A DNA stretch of 64,000 bases from Pseudomonadota bacterium (GCA_029782295.1 JAKOVB010000089.1:310001-374000), one strand, 5' to 3'. Counted from the stretch's first letter, positions 8,454-17,671 are shown. A program made the numbers and translations. Notes: a model not told the origin generated them from the sequence alone.

Positions 8454-9893
8454 TCAATGTCCTTGTTTCACAATAGTCACCAGCCCGTCCCAATTGCCGT
8501 CGAGGCTGATCTGAAAACCGCTGACGCCATGACGCACCGCCGCAAACTGCCCTTCGTACCAGAGTGGCACGTAAGGGAGCAACGCATGCGCACGCGCCGT
8601 GACCGCAGGCCAGTCGGCACGGTCGATCAGCGCGTCGAGTTCAGCATCCTGCAAGTGCCCGCGGTTGGCCCCTGCCGGCGGCAGCGCAGCGGAATGAAAT
8701 GCCAGCCGGTAGATCTCGGGGGTACGGATGCCAACCCAGGTCAGTCCATATAACTGAAATTTACCATGCCTGACGTCGTCAAAGAATGTCCCCCAATCCA
8801 GGCTGCGGACCACAAGTTCGATACCGGCCGGTTGCATCTGTGCCTGCATGATGGTCGCCAGCCGCACACGCTGGGCATCCGTGGAGGTCTTGAGCTCCAG
8901 CCGCAGCGGCAATTCCACGCCTGATTCCTGCAACAGTCGGCGTGCCAGCGCCGGGTCGTATGGCCACGGGGCCAGTGCAGGATTACCGGCCCAGTGCTCC
9001 GGAGGCAGGATGGCCGTAGCCGGTCGGGATGCATCCACGAGCGCATGCCGGATCATCGCATCCCGGTCGATCGCCAGAGCAACGGCGCGACGCACCCGAA
9101 CGTCCTGCAATTTCGGATCAGTGAGATTGAAACCGAGATAGCTGAAATTGCTCCCCGGCGAAACCATGACCTCGACACCTGGTTGTTGCTTGAGATAGCC
9201 CACGAGTTCAGGCGGCAGGTCTCCTTGCAGGAGGTCGGCCTCTCCGCGCAGCAGCTTGAGCACGCGCACGGTAGGATCGCGGACTTCCTCGAGCACCAGG
9301 CGTTGCCTGTCGTCAAGACGTTCCAGCAACAAGTTCCGGTTCCAGTCCAGTAAACGCAACGGCCCGCTACCGACCGGATGGTGCGAGAAATCATGTCCCG
9401 CCGCGAGCAGCTTTGCAGGGAGGATGCCGATGATCAAACGTGCGGGAAACTGTTCGTCGCGATGGCGCAGGGTAAACAGCACGGTATCGGTAACCTCGGT
9501 ATCGACCGCGGCGATATTGGCGAATTCGGCTGCATGGGGAGCGTCCCTGAGTGCCAGCAGCGAGCGGTAGGTCGCAACGACATCTTCCGCGGTCAGGCGG
9601 CTGCCATCGTGGAAGGTGCGGCCAGCCTGTCCAAGAGTGAAGCGGTAATGCAAGGGATCTTCACTGACCCAGCTGGCCAGGGAGGGCACTGCACGGGCCC
9701 GCGCATCGAAATCGACCAGCGCACGGTAAAGCAGGCGGTTGACGCGCTCGGATGCAGCGTCCGTGGCGTAACGCGGGTCCAGGGTCAACGGCTTCTGCGC
9801 GATGGCAAAGCGGATTTCAGACGGGTCCGGGGATTTTGTGCAACCCGTGAGGATCAGGCAGCAAACCGCGAGAAAAAACAGCCGCCGCAACAC
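8454..9893 (-). CDS. DppA-like solute-binding lipoprotein (SBP family 5)
   Basis: A 479-residue extracellular solute-binding protein of family 5. A lipobox LTGC at about residues 15-18 points to a lipid anchor. Typical features follow: EIRFAIAQKPLTLDPRYATD, the YRFTLGQAGRTFHDGSRLTAEDVV motif, and VRRAVALAIDRDAMI. It should feed peptides or a similar ligand to the DppB/DppC-like permeases of the same run. GTG at 9893 is the start; it shares one base with the TAG stop of the preceding small gene (TAGTG), a layout typical of termination-reinitiation. Confidence 0.87.
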   Translation of the reverse strand: MLRRLFFLAVCCLILTGCTKSPDPSEIRFAIAQKPLTLDPRYATDAASERVNRLLYRALVDFDARARAVPSLASWVSEDPLHYRFTLGQAGRTFHDGSRLTAEDVVATYRSLLALRDAPHAAEFANIAAVDTEVTDTVLFTLRHRDEQFPARLIIGILPAKLLAAGHDFSHHPVGSGPLRLLDWNRNLLLERLDDRQRLVLEEVRDPTVRVLKLLRGEADLLQGDLPPELVGYLKQQPGVEVMVSPGSNFSYLGFNLTDPKLQDVRVRRAVALAIDRDAMIRHALVDASRPATAILPPEHWAGNPALAPWPYDPALARRLLQESGVELPLRLELKTSTDAQRVRLATIMQAQMQPAGIELVVRSLDWGTFFDDVRHGKFQLYGLTWVGIRTPEIYRLAFHSAALPPAGANRGHLQDAELDALIDRADWPAVTARAHALLPYVPLWYEGQFAAVRHGVSGFQISLDGNWDGLVTIVKQGH

Positions 9894-10054
9894 TATCGTC
9901 GAATGGCTTCGAGAATCAGGGCCGTCAGGATCACGATCCCGAGATACTTGAGCCAGACAAGGATCTGTTCGGATTTCCGACGACTGGACTGCCTGCGGTC
10001 GACCCTCCTTCTGTCCTTATCCTGCCACACCGGTCTTTCAGCACGCCGTGCCAT
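9893..10054 (-). CDS. Small tail-anchored-like membrane protein (53 aa)
   Basis: An open frame from ATG at 10054 to TAG at 9893 encodes 53 residues. The first 30 are strongly basic and hydrophilic (many Arg, with RRRVDRRQSSRRK). The last 23 contain one hydrophobic helix (about 31-50, ILVWLKYLGIVILTALILEA) ending in Arg-Arg. It fills the only gap in this run, has a possible Shine-Dalgarno (AGG about seven bases upstream), and its stop overlaps the start of the DppA-like gene by one base. I do not recognise a family. The charge pattern predicts the N-terminus in the cytoplasm. Confidence 0.6.
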   Translation of the reverse strand: MARRAERPVWQDKDRRRVDRRQSSRRKSEQILVWLKYLGIVILTALILEAIRR

Positions 10055-10102
10055 CACACACCTGCCTTTCCAGAACCCCCAGAGTGATCATGCAGGCAGC
10101 CC

Positions 10103-11416
10103 TCAGGCCGGCTGCTTCTCAAACAGCGCGATCGATTCCACATGAGCCGTATGCGGGAACATGTTGATCACCCCGGCGGCCAGCATGCGATAGCCCTTCA
10201 CCTGCACCAGCAACCCGGCATCCCGAGCCAGCGTCGAAGGATTGCAGGAAACATACACGATGCGTTGCGGCGCCGTATCCTCCTCGATCGCCTTGATCAG
10301 TTCCACTGCACCGTCGCGCGGCGGGTCGATCAGCCATTTGTCGAAATGCCCCAGCGCCCGCAGGCTGTCGGTGGTCTTTTCGAACAGATCGGCCTCGCGG
10401 AACTCCACCGCCTGCGCCAGGCCGTTGCGCTCGGCCCCTTCCCTGGCGCGGCGCACCAGGGCTGCGGAACCTTCCATCCCGAGCACCGTCGCGCCGAGGC
10501 GCGCGATCGGCAACGTGAAGTTGCCCAAGCCACAGAAAAAATCGGCAATACGTTCACCCGGTCGCGGCGCCAGCAGCGCCATGGCGCGACGGATCATCAC
10601 GCGATTGATGTACGGGTTGACCTGTGTGAACTCGGTCGGCCAGAACGGGTACACCAGATCATACTCCGGCAGCGAGTAAGACAGTTGCGGCGCATCCAGC
10701 GGGTGGAACGGCGTCGCGGTATCCGGCCCCTTGGGCTGCAGCCAGAGTTGCACGCCGTGCCGGTCGGCAAACTCGCGCATCAGCGGTTCATCCTGCGGCT
10801 CGATCGGCTGCAGGATGCGCAACACCAGCACCGTGGTATTTTCACCGACCGCCACCTCGACCTGGGGCATGCTGTCGCGGATCGACAGCTTGGCCAGCAA
10901 CTCCTGCATCGGCACGATCAACGCGGAGACGTGCGGCGGCAATACCAGGCACTGCTGCATGTCGGCGACATAGCTGCTGTGCTTTTCGTTGAAGCCCACC
11001 AGCACACGCCCCTTCATCGGGACATAACGGGCACGCAGACGGGCCTTGTGGCGGTACCCCCATGCCGGCCCGATGATGGGCGGCAGCATGGCTTCGGGCT
11101 TGACCTTGGCGATATGCCAGAGGTTGTCTTCCAGCATGCGCTGCTTGGCCGCCACCTGGGTCGCAACGTCCACATGCTGCATGGCGCAGCCGCCACACAT
11201 GCCAAAATGCGGGCATTGCGGCTTGACGCGGTTGGGCGACTCACGCACCAGTTGTTCCATGCGGGCAACTTCGTAGCTCGGCTTGCGGCGATAGCTGGAA
11301 TAAGTCACGGTCTCGCCGGCGAGTGCACCCTCGACGAAAACCACTTTGCCGTCGACGTGTGTCACGCCACGGGCTTCGTGATCGAGCGACTCGATCAATG
11401 TAGGAGGAGTAAACAT
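10103..11416 (-). CDS. rlmD: 23S rRNA (uracil-1939-C5)-methyltransferase RlmD
   Basis: A 437-residue RumA-type enzyme that methylates U1939 of 23S rRNA using S-adenosylmethionine. An N-terminal TRAM domain (about 1-55) is followed by the [4Fe-4S] cysteines in [10 protein letters not shown] (C68, C74, C77) with a fourth Cys near 155. The methyltransferase part shows [21 protein letters not shown] and the catalytic cysteine in [12 protein letters not shown]. Length is close to E. coli RlmD (433). The small membrane-protein gene begins 48 bases downstream with no visible terminator between, so rlmD may head the run. Confidence 0.93.
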   Translation of the reverse strand: MFTPPTLIESLDHEARGVTHVDGKVVFVEGALAGETVTYSSYRRKPSYEVARMEQLVRESPNRVKPQCPHFGMCGGCAMQHVDVATQVAAKQRMLEDNLWHIAKVKPEAMLPPIIGPAWGYRHKARLRARYVPMKGRVLVGFNEKHSSYVADMQQCLVLPPHVSALIVPMQELLAKLSIRDSMPQVEVAVGENTTVLVLRILQPIEPQDEPLMREFADRHGVQLWLQPKGPDTATPFHPLDAPQLSYSLPEYDLVYPFWPTEFTQVNPYINRVMIRRAMALLAPRPGERIADFFCGLGNFTLPIARLGATVLGMEGSAALVRRAREGAERNGLAQAVEFREADLFEKTTDSLRALGHFDKWLIDPPRDGAVELIKAIEEDTAPQRIVYVSCNPSTLARDAGLLVQVKGYRMLAAGVINMFPHTAHVESIALFEKQPA

Positions 11417-11577
11417 AGGATCGGATTTTACCGCAAGGCCGCACCATGCCGGAACAGCGATGTATCGAGATGCACCGCGATGGCACAGCGAAAGTCAAAA
11501 AAACGACGAATTTCCCTGAAAAATCACTGGCCTATTTATTGCTTCATCTTTCAACAAGCCCGTTGGAGTGACACCGC

Positions 11578-12546
11578 ATGAACCAACAGACAACACCAGA
11601 CAACATTCCCGCGTTCCGTCGCGCCGCCACGCGCGACTTCGATGAACAGGCCTCCCTGCTGCAAGGCTGGAATCAGCACTACGCCCAACTCTCCTCCGGC
11701 CGGTTTCACGGGGAAATCGTCGACCTGCGCTTCGATCAGGTGCATCTGTTCGCCGAGTCGACCAGTCAGGCGCTGTTCCAGAGCGGCTATCTGGGTGAAG
11801 ACCTGTTCGCGCTGGGCATTCCCCTGCACGCCGGCGATCACGGCTCGTTCTGCGGCGAAATCATGCATGCCCATGCCGTTCACATCTTCACCGGAGAATC
11901 CGGATTCGAGTTCTATTCCCCACACGCGCTGACCATGGGCGGCATCGTGCTGCCTGCTGCGCTGCTGGAATCCTGGCTGGAAAACACCTCGCCTGCCGGT
12001 GCGCTGGGCACGCAGGCACGCCTGCTGGCGGTCGCGCCCGACACCATCCACGAGGCGAGAAACTTCCTTCGGACCACGTTCGACCTATGCACCCGGCAGC
12101 CCGCCCTGCTGCAAATCCCGCGCTTCCGCAAGCAATTGCAGGACGCCACGCTCAACTGTGTCGCCGATCTGCTGTCGGACGGGCAAGCACCCGATGATAG
12201 GCTGACGCCGCAAAAACGCTGGAACATCGTGCACCAGGCACAAGTCATGATTGAACAGTCACAGGACGAAGCACCCGGCATCGAATCGCTGTGTGCCACG
12301 ATGGGGATCAGTCGGCGCACCTTGCAATATTGCTTTCAGGACGTGCTCGGAATGAATCCTGTCGCCTTCATCCGGGCACGACGGCTGAACGGCGTACGTC
12401 AGATGCTCAAGCAGGGAGTGGCCGTCACCGAGGCCGCGACAGCCTGGGGGTTCTGGCATTTCGGCCACTTCTCGCAGGAATACAAAAAACAGTTCGGTGA
12501 ACTGCCTTCGGACACGCTGAAGCACGGCCTGCAGAAAATCGCTTAA
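11578..12546 (+). CDS. eutR: AraC-family regulator, likely EutR of the ethanolamine genes
   Basis: A 322-residue regulator. The N-terminal about 200 residues form the sensor domain. The C-terminal AraC domain has two helix-turn-helix motifs (around IESLCATMGISRRTLQYCF and VTEAATAWGFWHFGHFSQEYKKQFG). It faces eutC and shares four bases with it at the 3' ends. In enterobacteria EutR activates the eut operon in response to ethanolamine plus adenosylcobalamin; the genomic position supports the same role. A GGAG nine bases before the ATG is the ribosome-binding site. The symbol rests on context and family, not on a specific residue. Confidence 0.82.
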   Translation: MNQQTTPDNIPAFRRAATRDFDEQASLLQGWNQHYAQLSSGRFHGEIVDLRFDQVHLFAESTSQALFQSGYLGEDLFALGIPLHAGDHGSFCGEIMHAHAVHIFTGESGFEFYSPHALTMGGIVLPAALLESWLENTSPAGALGTQARLLAVAPDTIHEARNFLRTTFDLCTRQPALLQIPRFRKQLQDATLNCVADLLSDGQAPDDRLTPQKRWNIVHQAQVMIEQSQDEAPGIESLCATMGISRRTLQYCFQDVLGMNPVAFIRARRLNGVRQMLKQGVAVTEAATAWGFWHFGHFSQEYKKQFGELPSDTLKHGLQKIA

Positions 12547-13337
12547 TTCTGCTCTTCCAGACGCGTCATACCCGCATCCACCAGTTCAGCCACGTCGCTT
12601 TCATCCTTTAGTCCGACACCGGATAGCTTGAGCCGCACCGCCTCCTGCAGCAACCAGTAAGTCTTGCGCGCGGCGGCAGCGTACCCCAGGCCCTCGGGAC
12701 GAATATTCGAAATGCAGTTGCGCTCACCATCCTGCCGCCCGACATAGGGGGCATACGTCAGGTACATGCCCAGGCTGTCCGGGGAACTGAGTCCTGGGCG
12801 TTCACCAATCAGCATGACCACCGCCTTCGCCTGCATCAATTCGGCGATGTGATCACTGAGCGCTACCCGTGCCTGTGATGCGACCACCACCGGGCCGACC
12901 CGCCACGTCGGCGGGATCAGGGCGCGTAACTGGACCAGTAGCGGCAGCGCATGACGTTGGACCGCCAGCGAGGACAGGCCATCGCCCACGACCAGCAGCA
13001 CGTCGCCGCCCTTGTCGGCCGCCTGCTGCAGGGTCGAGATACTGGCGGCATCGAGCTGGCGACCAAGATCCGGGCGCAACAGATAGGTCGCCCGGTCAGG
13101 GGCGGCGCTGGCCACGTGCATGCTATCGAACCCGGCCTCTGTTAGCGCTGTTCGCAATTCCGCCACATCCAGGGGACGGTGCACGGCATCGCGGGCCATG
13201 GCATGGGCATAGCCAAAACCGAGCACCTCGTCCGTCGGCAGGCTGATGCCGGTGCGGCCCAGTGCGATACGGGCCGCCGTATAGGCGCGCAGATGGGCCC
13301 AGGGGTCGAGTCGTGCAATCTTGTGATGGTGTGTCAT
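12543..13337 (-). CDS. eutC: Ethanolamine ammonia-lyase small subunit
   Basis: A 264-residue EutC. Characteristic segments are ARIALGRTGISLPT, LVVGDGLSSLAVQRHA, and VMLIGERPGLSSPDSLGMYLTYAP followed by RNCISNIRPEGLGY. With EutB it forms the adenosylcobalamin-dependent lyase that turns ethanolamine into acetaldehyde and ammonia. It lies eight bases after eutB and is the last gene of the eat-eutB-eutC run. No microcompartment shell genes accompany it. Confidence 0.95.
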   Translation of the reverse strand: MTHHHKIARLDPWAHLRAYTAARIALGRTGISLPTDEVLGFGYAHAMARDAVHRPLDVAELRTALTEAGFDSMHVASAAPDRATYLLRPDLGRQLDAASISTLQQAADKGGDVLLVVGDGLSSLAVQRHALPLLVQLRALIPPTWRVGPVVVASQARVALSDHIAELMQAKAVVMLIGERPGLSSPDSLGMYLTYAPYVGRQDGERNCISNIRPEGLGYAAAARKTYWLLQEAVRLKLSGVGLKDESDVAELVDAGMTRLEEQN

Positions 13338-13345
13338 GGGGTCAC

Positions 13346-14737
13346 TCAGGCCGCGCGCGGCAAGCGCAGCCCCTGGGCCAGCAGCGGATGGGTCGGGTCA
13401 ATGGAGCGTGGCCGGCCATCGCGGGTGATCTCCATCTCTGCCAGCCACTGCTCGAATTCCGGGGCAGGTTTGAGCCCCAGCAACTGCCGCAGATACAGAC
13501 TATCGTGGAACGAGGTGCTCTGATAATTGAGCATGATGTCGTCCGCGCCGGGAATGCCCATGATGAAGGTCAGCCCGGCATTGGCCAGCAACGTCATCAG
13601 GTTGTCCATGTCATCCTGATCTGCCTCGGCGTGGTTGGTATAGCAAACATCGCACCCAAGCGGCAGGCCGAGCAGCTTGCCGCAGAAGTGGTCTTCCAGT
13701 CCGGCGCGGATGATCTGCTTGCCGTCATAGAGATATTCCGGCCCGATGAACCCGACCACGGTGTTCGTCAGCAACGGGGAGTAATGCCGCGCCACGGCAT
13801 AGGCGCGGGCCTCGCAGGTCTGCTGATCCACCCCGAAATTGGCGTCGGCAGACAAGGCAGAGCCCTGCCCTGTCTCAAAATACATCACGTTCTGCCCAAC
13901 GGTGCCGCGTTGCAGCGCGAGCGCCGCCTCGTAGGCCTCCTGCAGGATCGCAAGTGAAATCCCGAAGCCACGGTTGGCCTTTTCCGTCCCGGCGATGGAC
14001 TGGAACACCAGATCGACCGGCGCGCCCTTTTCCATGACCTGAATCTGGTTAGTCACGTGGGTCAGAATGCAGGATTGCGTGGGGATGTGAAATGTCCGAA
14101 TGAACTCATCGACCAGGTAATACAGATCGATCAGGGCAGGAATACTGTCCGTCGCCGGATTGATGCCGATCACTGCATCGCCCGCGCCATACAGCAGACC
14201 ATCGATGATGGAGGCAGCGATGCCGCGTACGTCATCGGTTGGGTGGTTGGGCTGCAGACGCACCGAGAGTCGACCGGGCAACCCGATGGTGTCGCGAAAT
14301 GCCGTCACGACGCGGCATTTCCCGGCCACCAGAATCAAGTCCTGATTGCGCATCAGCTTGCTGACTGCTGCCACCATTTCGGGCGTCAGTCCCCGTGCGA
14401 TGCGGGACAGTGCAGCCGTGTCCGCGGCGTCCGACAGCAGCCAGTCGCGAAAATCCCCCACGGTCAGGTGCGAGACTTCGGAGAACGCAACGGGGTCATG
14501 CGTGTCCACGATGAGGCGGGTGACCTCATCCTCAGCGTAAGGAATCAAGTGCTCTTCGAGAAAGCGCTTGAGCGGCACCTCGGCCAGGCACATCTTGGCC
14601 GCCATGCGTTCGGCATAGCTGCTCGCCGCCACCCCGGCCAGGTAGTCGCCCGATCGTGCGGGCGACGCCTTGGCAAGGAGATCTTTCAGGTCCCGGAACT
14701 GATAGGTTTCAGCACCGACGGTGTGGCGGTAGCGCAT
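13346..14737 (-). CDS. eutB: Ethanolamine ammonia-lyase large subunit
   Basis: A 463-residue EutB, close to E. coli (453). It begins MRYRHTVGAETYQFRDLKDLL; longer readings of the frame add an N-terminus that overlaps the permease gene and is not part of the family. Conserved features are SSYAERMAAKMCLAEVPL, INPATDSI and LGCDVCYTNHAEADQDDMD near the active site. It binds adenosylcobalamin at the interface with EutC and carries the substrate site. It is 13 bases downstream of the permease gene eat, so uptake and breakdown are coexpressed. Confidence 0.95.
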   Translation of the reverse strand: MRYRHTVGAETYQFRDLKDLLAKASPARSGDYLAGVAASSYAERMAAKMCLAEVPLKRFLEEHLIPYAEDEVTRLIVDTHDPVAFSEVSHLTVGDFRDWLLSDAADTAALSRIARGLTPEMVAAVSKLMRNQDLILVAGKCRVVTAFRDTIGLPGRLSVRLQPNHPTDDVRGIAASIIDGLLYGAGDAVIGINPATDSIPALIDLYYLVDEFIRTFHIPTQSCILTHVTNQIQVMEKGAPVDLVFQSIAGTEKANRGFGISLAILQEAYEAALALQRGTVGQNVMYFETGQGSALSADANFGVDQQTCEARAYAVARHYSPLLTNTVVGFIGPEYLYDGKQIIRAGLEDHFCGKLLGLPLGCDVCYTNHAEADQDDMDNLMTLLANAGLTFIMGIPGADDIMLNYQSTSFHDSLYLRQLLGLKPAPEFEQWLAEMEITRDGRPRSIDPTHPLLAQGLRLPRAA

Positions 14738-14750
14738 GCGAACCCCAGCC

Positions 14751-16157
14751 TTACACCTTGATCGAGGCGATTTCGTCCGCCACGGTCTCAAACGGCCCGC
14801 GCATGACGTGGTCTTCCGATGCAGCACGCTGGGCATGCGTCGTCAGGAAGTAGACATACCCCAGTGCCATCAGGCCGAGGAACACCAGCGCCAGCAACTG
14901 GTTGTAGTAGATCATCGTGACCAGACACACGATCGCCAGCACCAGCGCGATCGCCGGGAACAGCGGATACCCGATCGCCGGGAACGGACGGCTCAGGCCA
15001 GGCTCTTTCTTGCGCAGCGCGAACAGGCTGAGCATGGACATGATGTACATCACGATCGCGCCAAACACTGCCATGGTGATCAGGTTGGCCGTCAGTGTCA
15101 TGCCGCCGAACTGGATCAGGTCATCACTGAAAATCGCTGCAACCCCCACCACGCCCCCGGCGATGATGGCACGGTGCGGCGTCTTGAATTCAGGATGCAC
15201 CGCCGCGAAATACTTGGGCATATAGCCGGAGCGTGCCAGCGCGAAAATCTGGCGCGAATAGCCCAGGATGATGCCGTGGAACGACGCCACCAGACCGAAC
15301 AGGCCGATCCAGACCAGCATGTGCAGCCAGCCACTGTTCTCGCCCACGACCATCTTCATCGCTTGCGGCAGCGGATCGTTGATGTTGGAAAGTGCCTTCC
15401 AGTCGCCCACACCGCCAGCGAACACCATCACGCCAAAAGCCAGCACCAGCAACGTCAGGATGCCCGCGATATAGGCCACCGGCACCGTACGTCTCGGGTC
15501 CTTGGCTTCCTCGGCCGCCATGGCAACCCCCTCGATCGCGAGGAAGAACCAGATAGCAAACGGAATCGCTGCCACGATGCCGGGGATAACCGACAGGTTG
15601 AACGTATCCTGCCCGGCCCAGCCGTGCTGCACGAAGTTGGCCATGGAGAACCCGGGCGACACCACGCCCATGAACACCAGCAGTTCAACGATGGCGAGGA
15701 TGGTCACGAACAGTTCGAAGGTCGCCGCGATGTGCACCCCGATGATGTTGAGCCCGATGAAGATGATGTAGGCCCCCACCGCCATCTCCTTGGGACTGAC
15801 GCTGGGAAACTGCACGTTGAGATAGGCGCCGATCGCCATGGCGATCGCAGGCGGGGCGAACACGAACTCGACCAGCGTCGCGAACCCCGCGATATAGCCG
15901 GCCTTGGGGCCAAAAGCCCGTCGCGCGTAGGCCAGCGGTCCGCCGGCGTGCGGAATCGACGTCGTCAGCTCGGTAAAACTGAAGATAAAGGTGGCATACA
16001 TCGCCGCCACGATCACCGACGTCACCAGAAAACCCAGCGTCCCGGCCTTATCCCAGCCATAACTCCAGCCAAAATATTCGCCGGAAATCACCAGCCCCAC
16101 TGCGATGCCCCACATATGCCAGGCATTCAGCGTGGGCTTCAAGCTTGCTTGACTCAT
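14751..16157 (-). CDS. eat: Ethanolamine permease (APC family)
   Basis: A 468-residue amino acid-polyamine-organocation transporter with about 12 TM helices, resembling ethanolamine permeases: GLVISGEYFGWSYGWDKAG near the start, PHAGGPLAYARRAFGP, and WFFLAIEGVAMAAEEAKDP. The start at 16157 is chosen because an AGGGAGA ribosome-binding site lies six bases upstream; an ATG nine codons earlier lacks one. Followed by eutB and eutC, so it very probably imports ethanolamine. A perfect 8-bp inverted repeat lies upstream at 16197-16218. Confidence 0.92.
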   Translation of the reverse strand: MSQASLKPTLNAWHMWGIAVGLVISGEYFGWSYGWDKAGTLGFLVTSVIVAAMYATFIFSFTELTTSIPHAGGPLAYARRAFGPKAGYIAGFATLVEFVFAPPAIAMAIGAYLNVQFPSVSPKEMAVGAYIIFIGLNIIGVHIAATFELFVTILAIVELLVFMGVVSPGFSMANFVQHGWAGQDTFNLSVIPGIVAAIPFAIWFFLAIEGVAMAAEEAKDPRRTVPVAYIAGILTLLVLAFGVMVFAGGVGDWKALSNINDPLPQAMKMVVGENSGWLHMLVWIGLFGLVASFHGIILGYSRQIFALARSGYMPKYFAAVHPEFKTPHRAIIAGGVVGVAAIFSDDLIQFGGMTLTANLITMAVFGAIVMYIMSMLSLFALRKKEPGLSRPFPAIGYPLFPAIALVLAIVCLVTMIYYNQLLALVFLGLMALGYVYFLTTHAQRAASEDHVMRGPFETVADEIASIKV

Positions 16158-16196
16158 TTTGCTCTCCCTGTGCGCATCTCGCATGCGTCCTCCAAA

Positions 16197-16218
16197 GCCA
16201 TCGGCGAAATCCGATGGC
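16197..16218. promoter_or_regulatory. Perfect inverted repeat upstream of eat
   Basis: GCCATCGG and CCGATGGC flank a six-base spacer in the 148-base gap between the exonuclease gene and eat. Read on the minus strand it lies about 40 bases before the eat start, so it could be an operator for EutR or another regulator. It could also act as a weak terminator or mRNA hairpin for the upstream operon, although only three T residues follow on the minus strand. Its role is inferred from position only. Confidence 0.35.
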
Positions 16219-16305
16219 GTTACAGGAAATGTAGGAGAGCACCGCCGGGGCGGCTATCCCATTTTGGCAACCGGGCTAAAAAGTGGAGTCGAAGGGTGAT
16301 CGGAA

Positions 16306-17079
16306 TCAGGACCAGGCCTGGAGAAACTCCTGCCAGTGCAGCGCAGGGTAGCCGGCGAGCGTGTCGCGCACCAGGGCAATTTCGCGCTGGTAAGCCGCAG
16401 CGTTGAGCGCCCCGCGCATCTGCTGGAAACGCAGATAGACCAGCCAGGTATTCACGACATCGGTCTCGCAGTAGTTGCGGATCGCCTCGATCTCCCCCGC
16501 CTGGTAGGCATCCCAGACCTTGGAGCCATCCATGCCCAGCTTGCCGGGAAAGCCGCACAGTTGCGCCAGCTGGTCCAAGGGCGCATTGCCGCGTCCCTGG
16601 TACAGGGCCAGCAGGTCCATCAGGTCGGTATGGCGGGTATGGTAACGACTGATGTAGTTGTTCCACTTGAACTCGCGGTCGTCGTCGCCCATATCCCAGT
16701 ACCTGGGAGCCACCACGTTGTGAATCATGCCACGGTAATGCAGCACCGGCAGGTCGAAGCCGCCGCCGTTCCAGGAAATCAGGTTGGGCGTGTATTTCTC
16801 GATGCCGTCGTAGAAACGCTGGATCAGCGCGCCTTCCGGCTCGTCGGGGTTGCCCAGCGACCATACGCGGAAGTTTTCACCCTCGCGCAATACGCAGGAG
16901 ATGGCCACCACGCGTTGCACATGCAACGGCAGAAATTCCGACTGGCCGGCCTGTCGCCGCTGGTGGAACGCCACCCTGGCCACGTCCGCAGCCGAAGTAT
17001 CGGCAGGCAGGTCCAGCAGCTTTCTCAGGCCATCGGTGTCGGGGATGGTCTCGATATCGAAGACAAGGGATGGCGTCAC
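16306..17079 (-). CDS. 3'-5' exonuclease of the DEDDy (PolB-like) type
   Basis: A 257-residue predicted 3'-5' exonuclease. Exo I is FDIETIPD (Asp and Glu), Exo II lies in SWNGGGFDLPVLHYR, and Exo III is YCETDVV, where Tyr-x3-Asp marks the DEDDy subclass. It resembles the stand-alone exonuclease domain of B-family polymerases; a polymerase domain is absent. GTG at 17079 is used because it overlaps the ydbL stop by four bases (GTGA), while the longer ATG reading runs back through ydbL. Likely acts on DNA, but the substrate is not known. Confidence 0.85.
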   Translation of the reverse strand: MTPSLVFDIETIPDTDGLRKLLDLPADTSAADVARVAFHQRRQAGQSEFLPLHVQRVVAISCVLREGENFRVWSLGNPDEPEGALIQRFYDGIEKYTPNLISWNGGGFDLPVLHYRGMIHNVVAPRYWDMGDDDREFKWNNYISRYHTRHTDLMDLLALYQGRGNAPLDQLAQLCGFPGKLGMDGSKVWDAYQAGEIEAIRNYCETDVVNTWLVYLRFQQMRGALNAAAYQREIALVRDTLAGYPALHWQEFLQAWS

Positions 17080-17477
17080 TTCTTGGCCCAGCCGCCGGCA
17101 TCCTGGTACCACCAGCCGCTCTGCGCCTTCTGGACCCAGCGCTGGGCGAAGGTATTGCGGACTTCGGATTCCCATTCCGGATGTCCGTTGGCCGTGGCGA
17201 TCTCGCGGTAAAGCGCATTGCGGTCATTGTTTTCGGCCGACACCAGCGCATGCACCGCCTGGCGATCCTTGAGCGGGACCGCGTTGGCATCCTTGACCGC
17301 GACGAGGCCGTCACGGGTCAGGCCCACCGCGCCGCTGGCATAATGGGCTGCAAGCTGGCCGTGCCGGGCCTGCATGCTCGACTTCAGCGCCGAAATCGCC
17401 GGCGTGTTGATTTCCAGGTCTGCCGCGGCCAGCGCCAGCAGCGGTAGCATCAGCAATCCGATCAGCAGTTTCTTCAT
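17076..17477 (-). CDS. ydbL: YdbL family protein (DUF1318)
   Basis: A 133-residue exported protein beginning MKKLLIGLLMLPLLALAAAD, a signal peptide, followed by the DUF1318 region (LEINTPAISALKSSMQARH to LVSAENNDRNALYREIA). In E. coli, ydbH-ynbE-ydbL encode an envelope lipid-transport system in which YdbL is thought to assist YdbH and YnbE. Here the ATG shares one base with the ynbE stop (TGATG). The C-terminus ends WWYQDAGGWAKK and is somewhat longer than in E. coli. Confidence 0.88.
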   Translation of the reverse strand: MKKLLIGLLMLPLLALAAADLEINTPAISALKSSMQARHGQLAAHYASGAVGLTRDGLVAVKDANAVPLKDRQAVHALVSAENNDRNALYREIATANGHPEWESEVRNTFAQRWVQKAQSGWWYQDAGGWAKK

Positions 17478-17659
17478 CACTTGGACTCCTTGTTCTGGGG
17501 CGCAGGTTGCTCGCCCTCCTTCTTCAGTTGCCACACTTCGTCGATGATCTTGTCGGCAGCCTTCTCTGCAGCAGCGGCCGGGAAATAGATATTGATGGTG
17601 ACGCAGGCGGACAAAGCCACGAGCCCTGCAGCCAGCAACAGCCAAGAGAAATGCTTCAT
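17477..17659 (-). CDS. ynbE: YnbE-like small outer-membrane lipoprotein
   Basis: Sixty residues with a lipoprotein signal (LVALSAC, Cys at 19) followed by VTINIYFPAAAAEKAADKIIDEVW, which is the YnbE family signature. In E. coli the YnbE lipoprotein is proposed to pair by beta-strand augmentation with the C-terminal end of YdbH, completing a bridge to the outer membrane. The gene is 12 bases after ydbH and overlaps ydbL by one base, so the E. coli gene order is preserved. Confidence 0.88.
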   Translation of the reverse strand: MKHFSWLLLAAGLVALSACVTINIYFPAAAAEKAADKIIDEVWQLKKEGEQPAPQNKESK

Positions 17660-17671
17660 ATGCGTGATCCT

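Noticed and set aside
11446-11571. A 41-codon open frame before eutR that could be a leader peptide
   Set aside because: No ribosome-binding site or regulatory codons; its end merely overlaps the eutR ribosome-binding site.
14736-16406. A 556-codon plus-strand open frame over the eat gene
   Set aside because: Rich in His, Arg and Gln as expected of antisense shadows; eat and eutB on the other strand have clear families.
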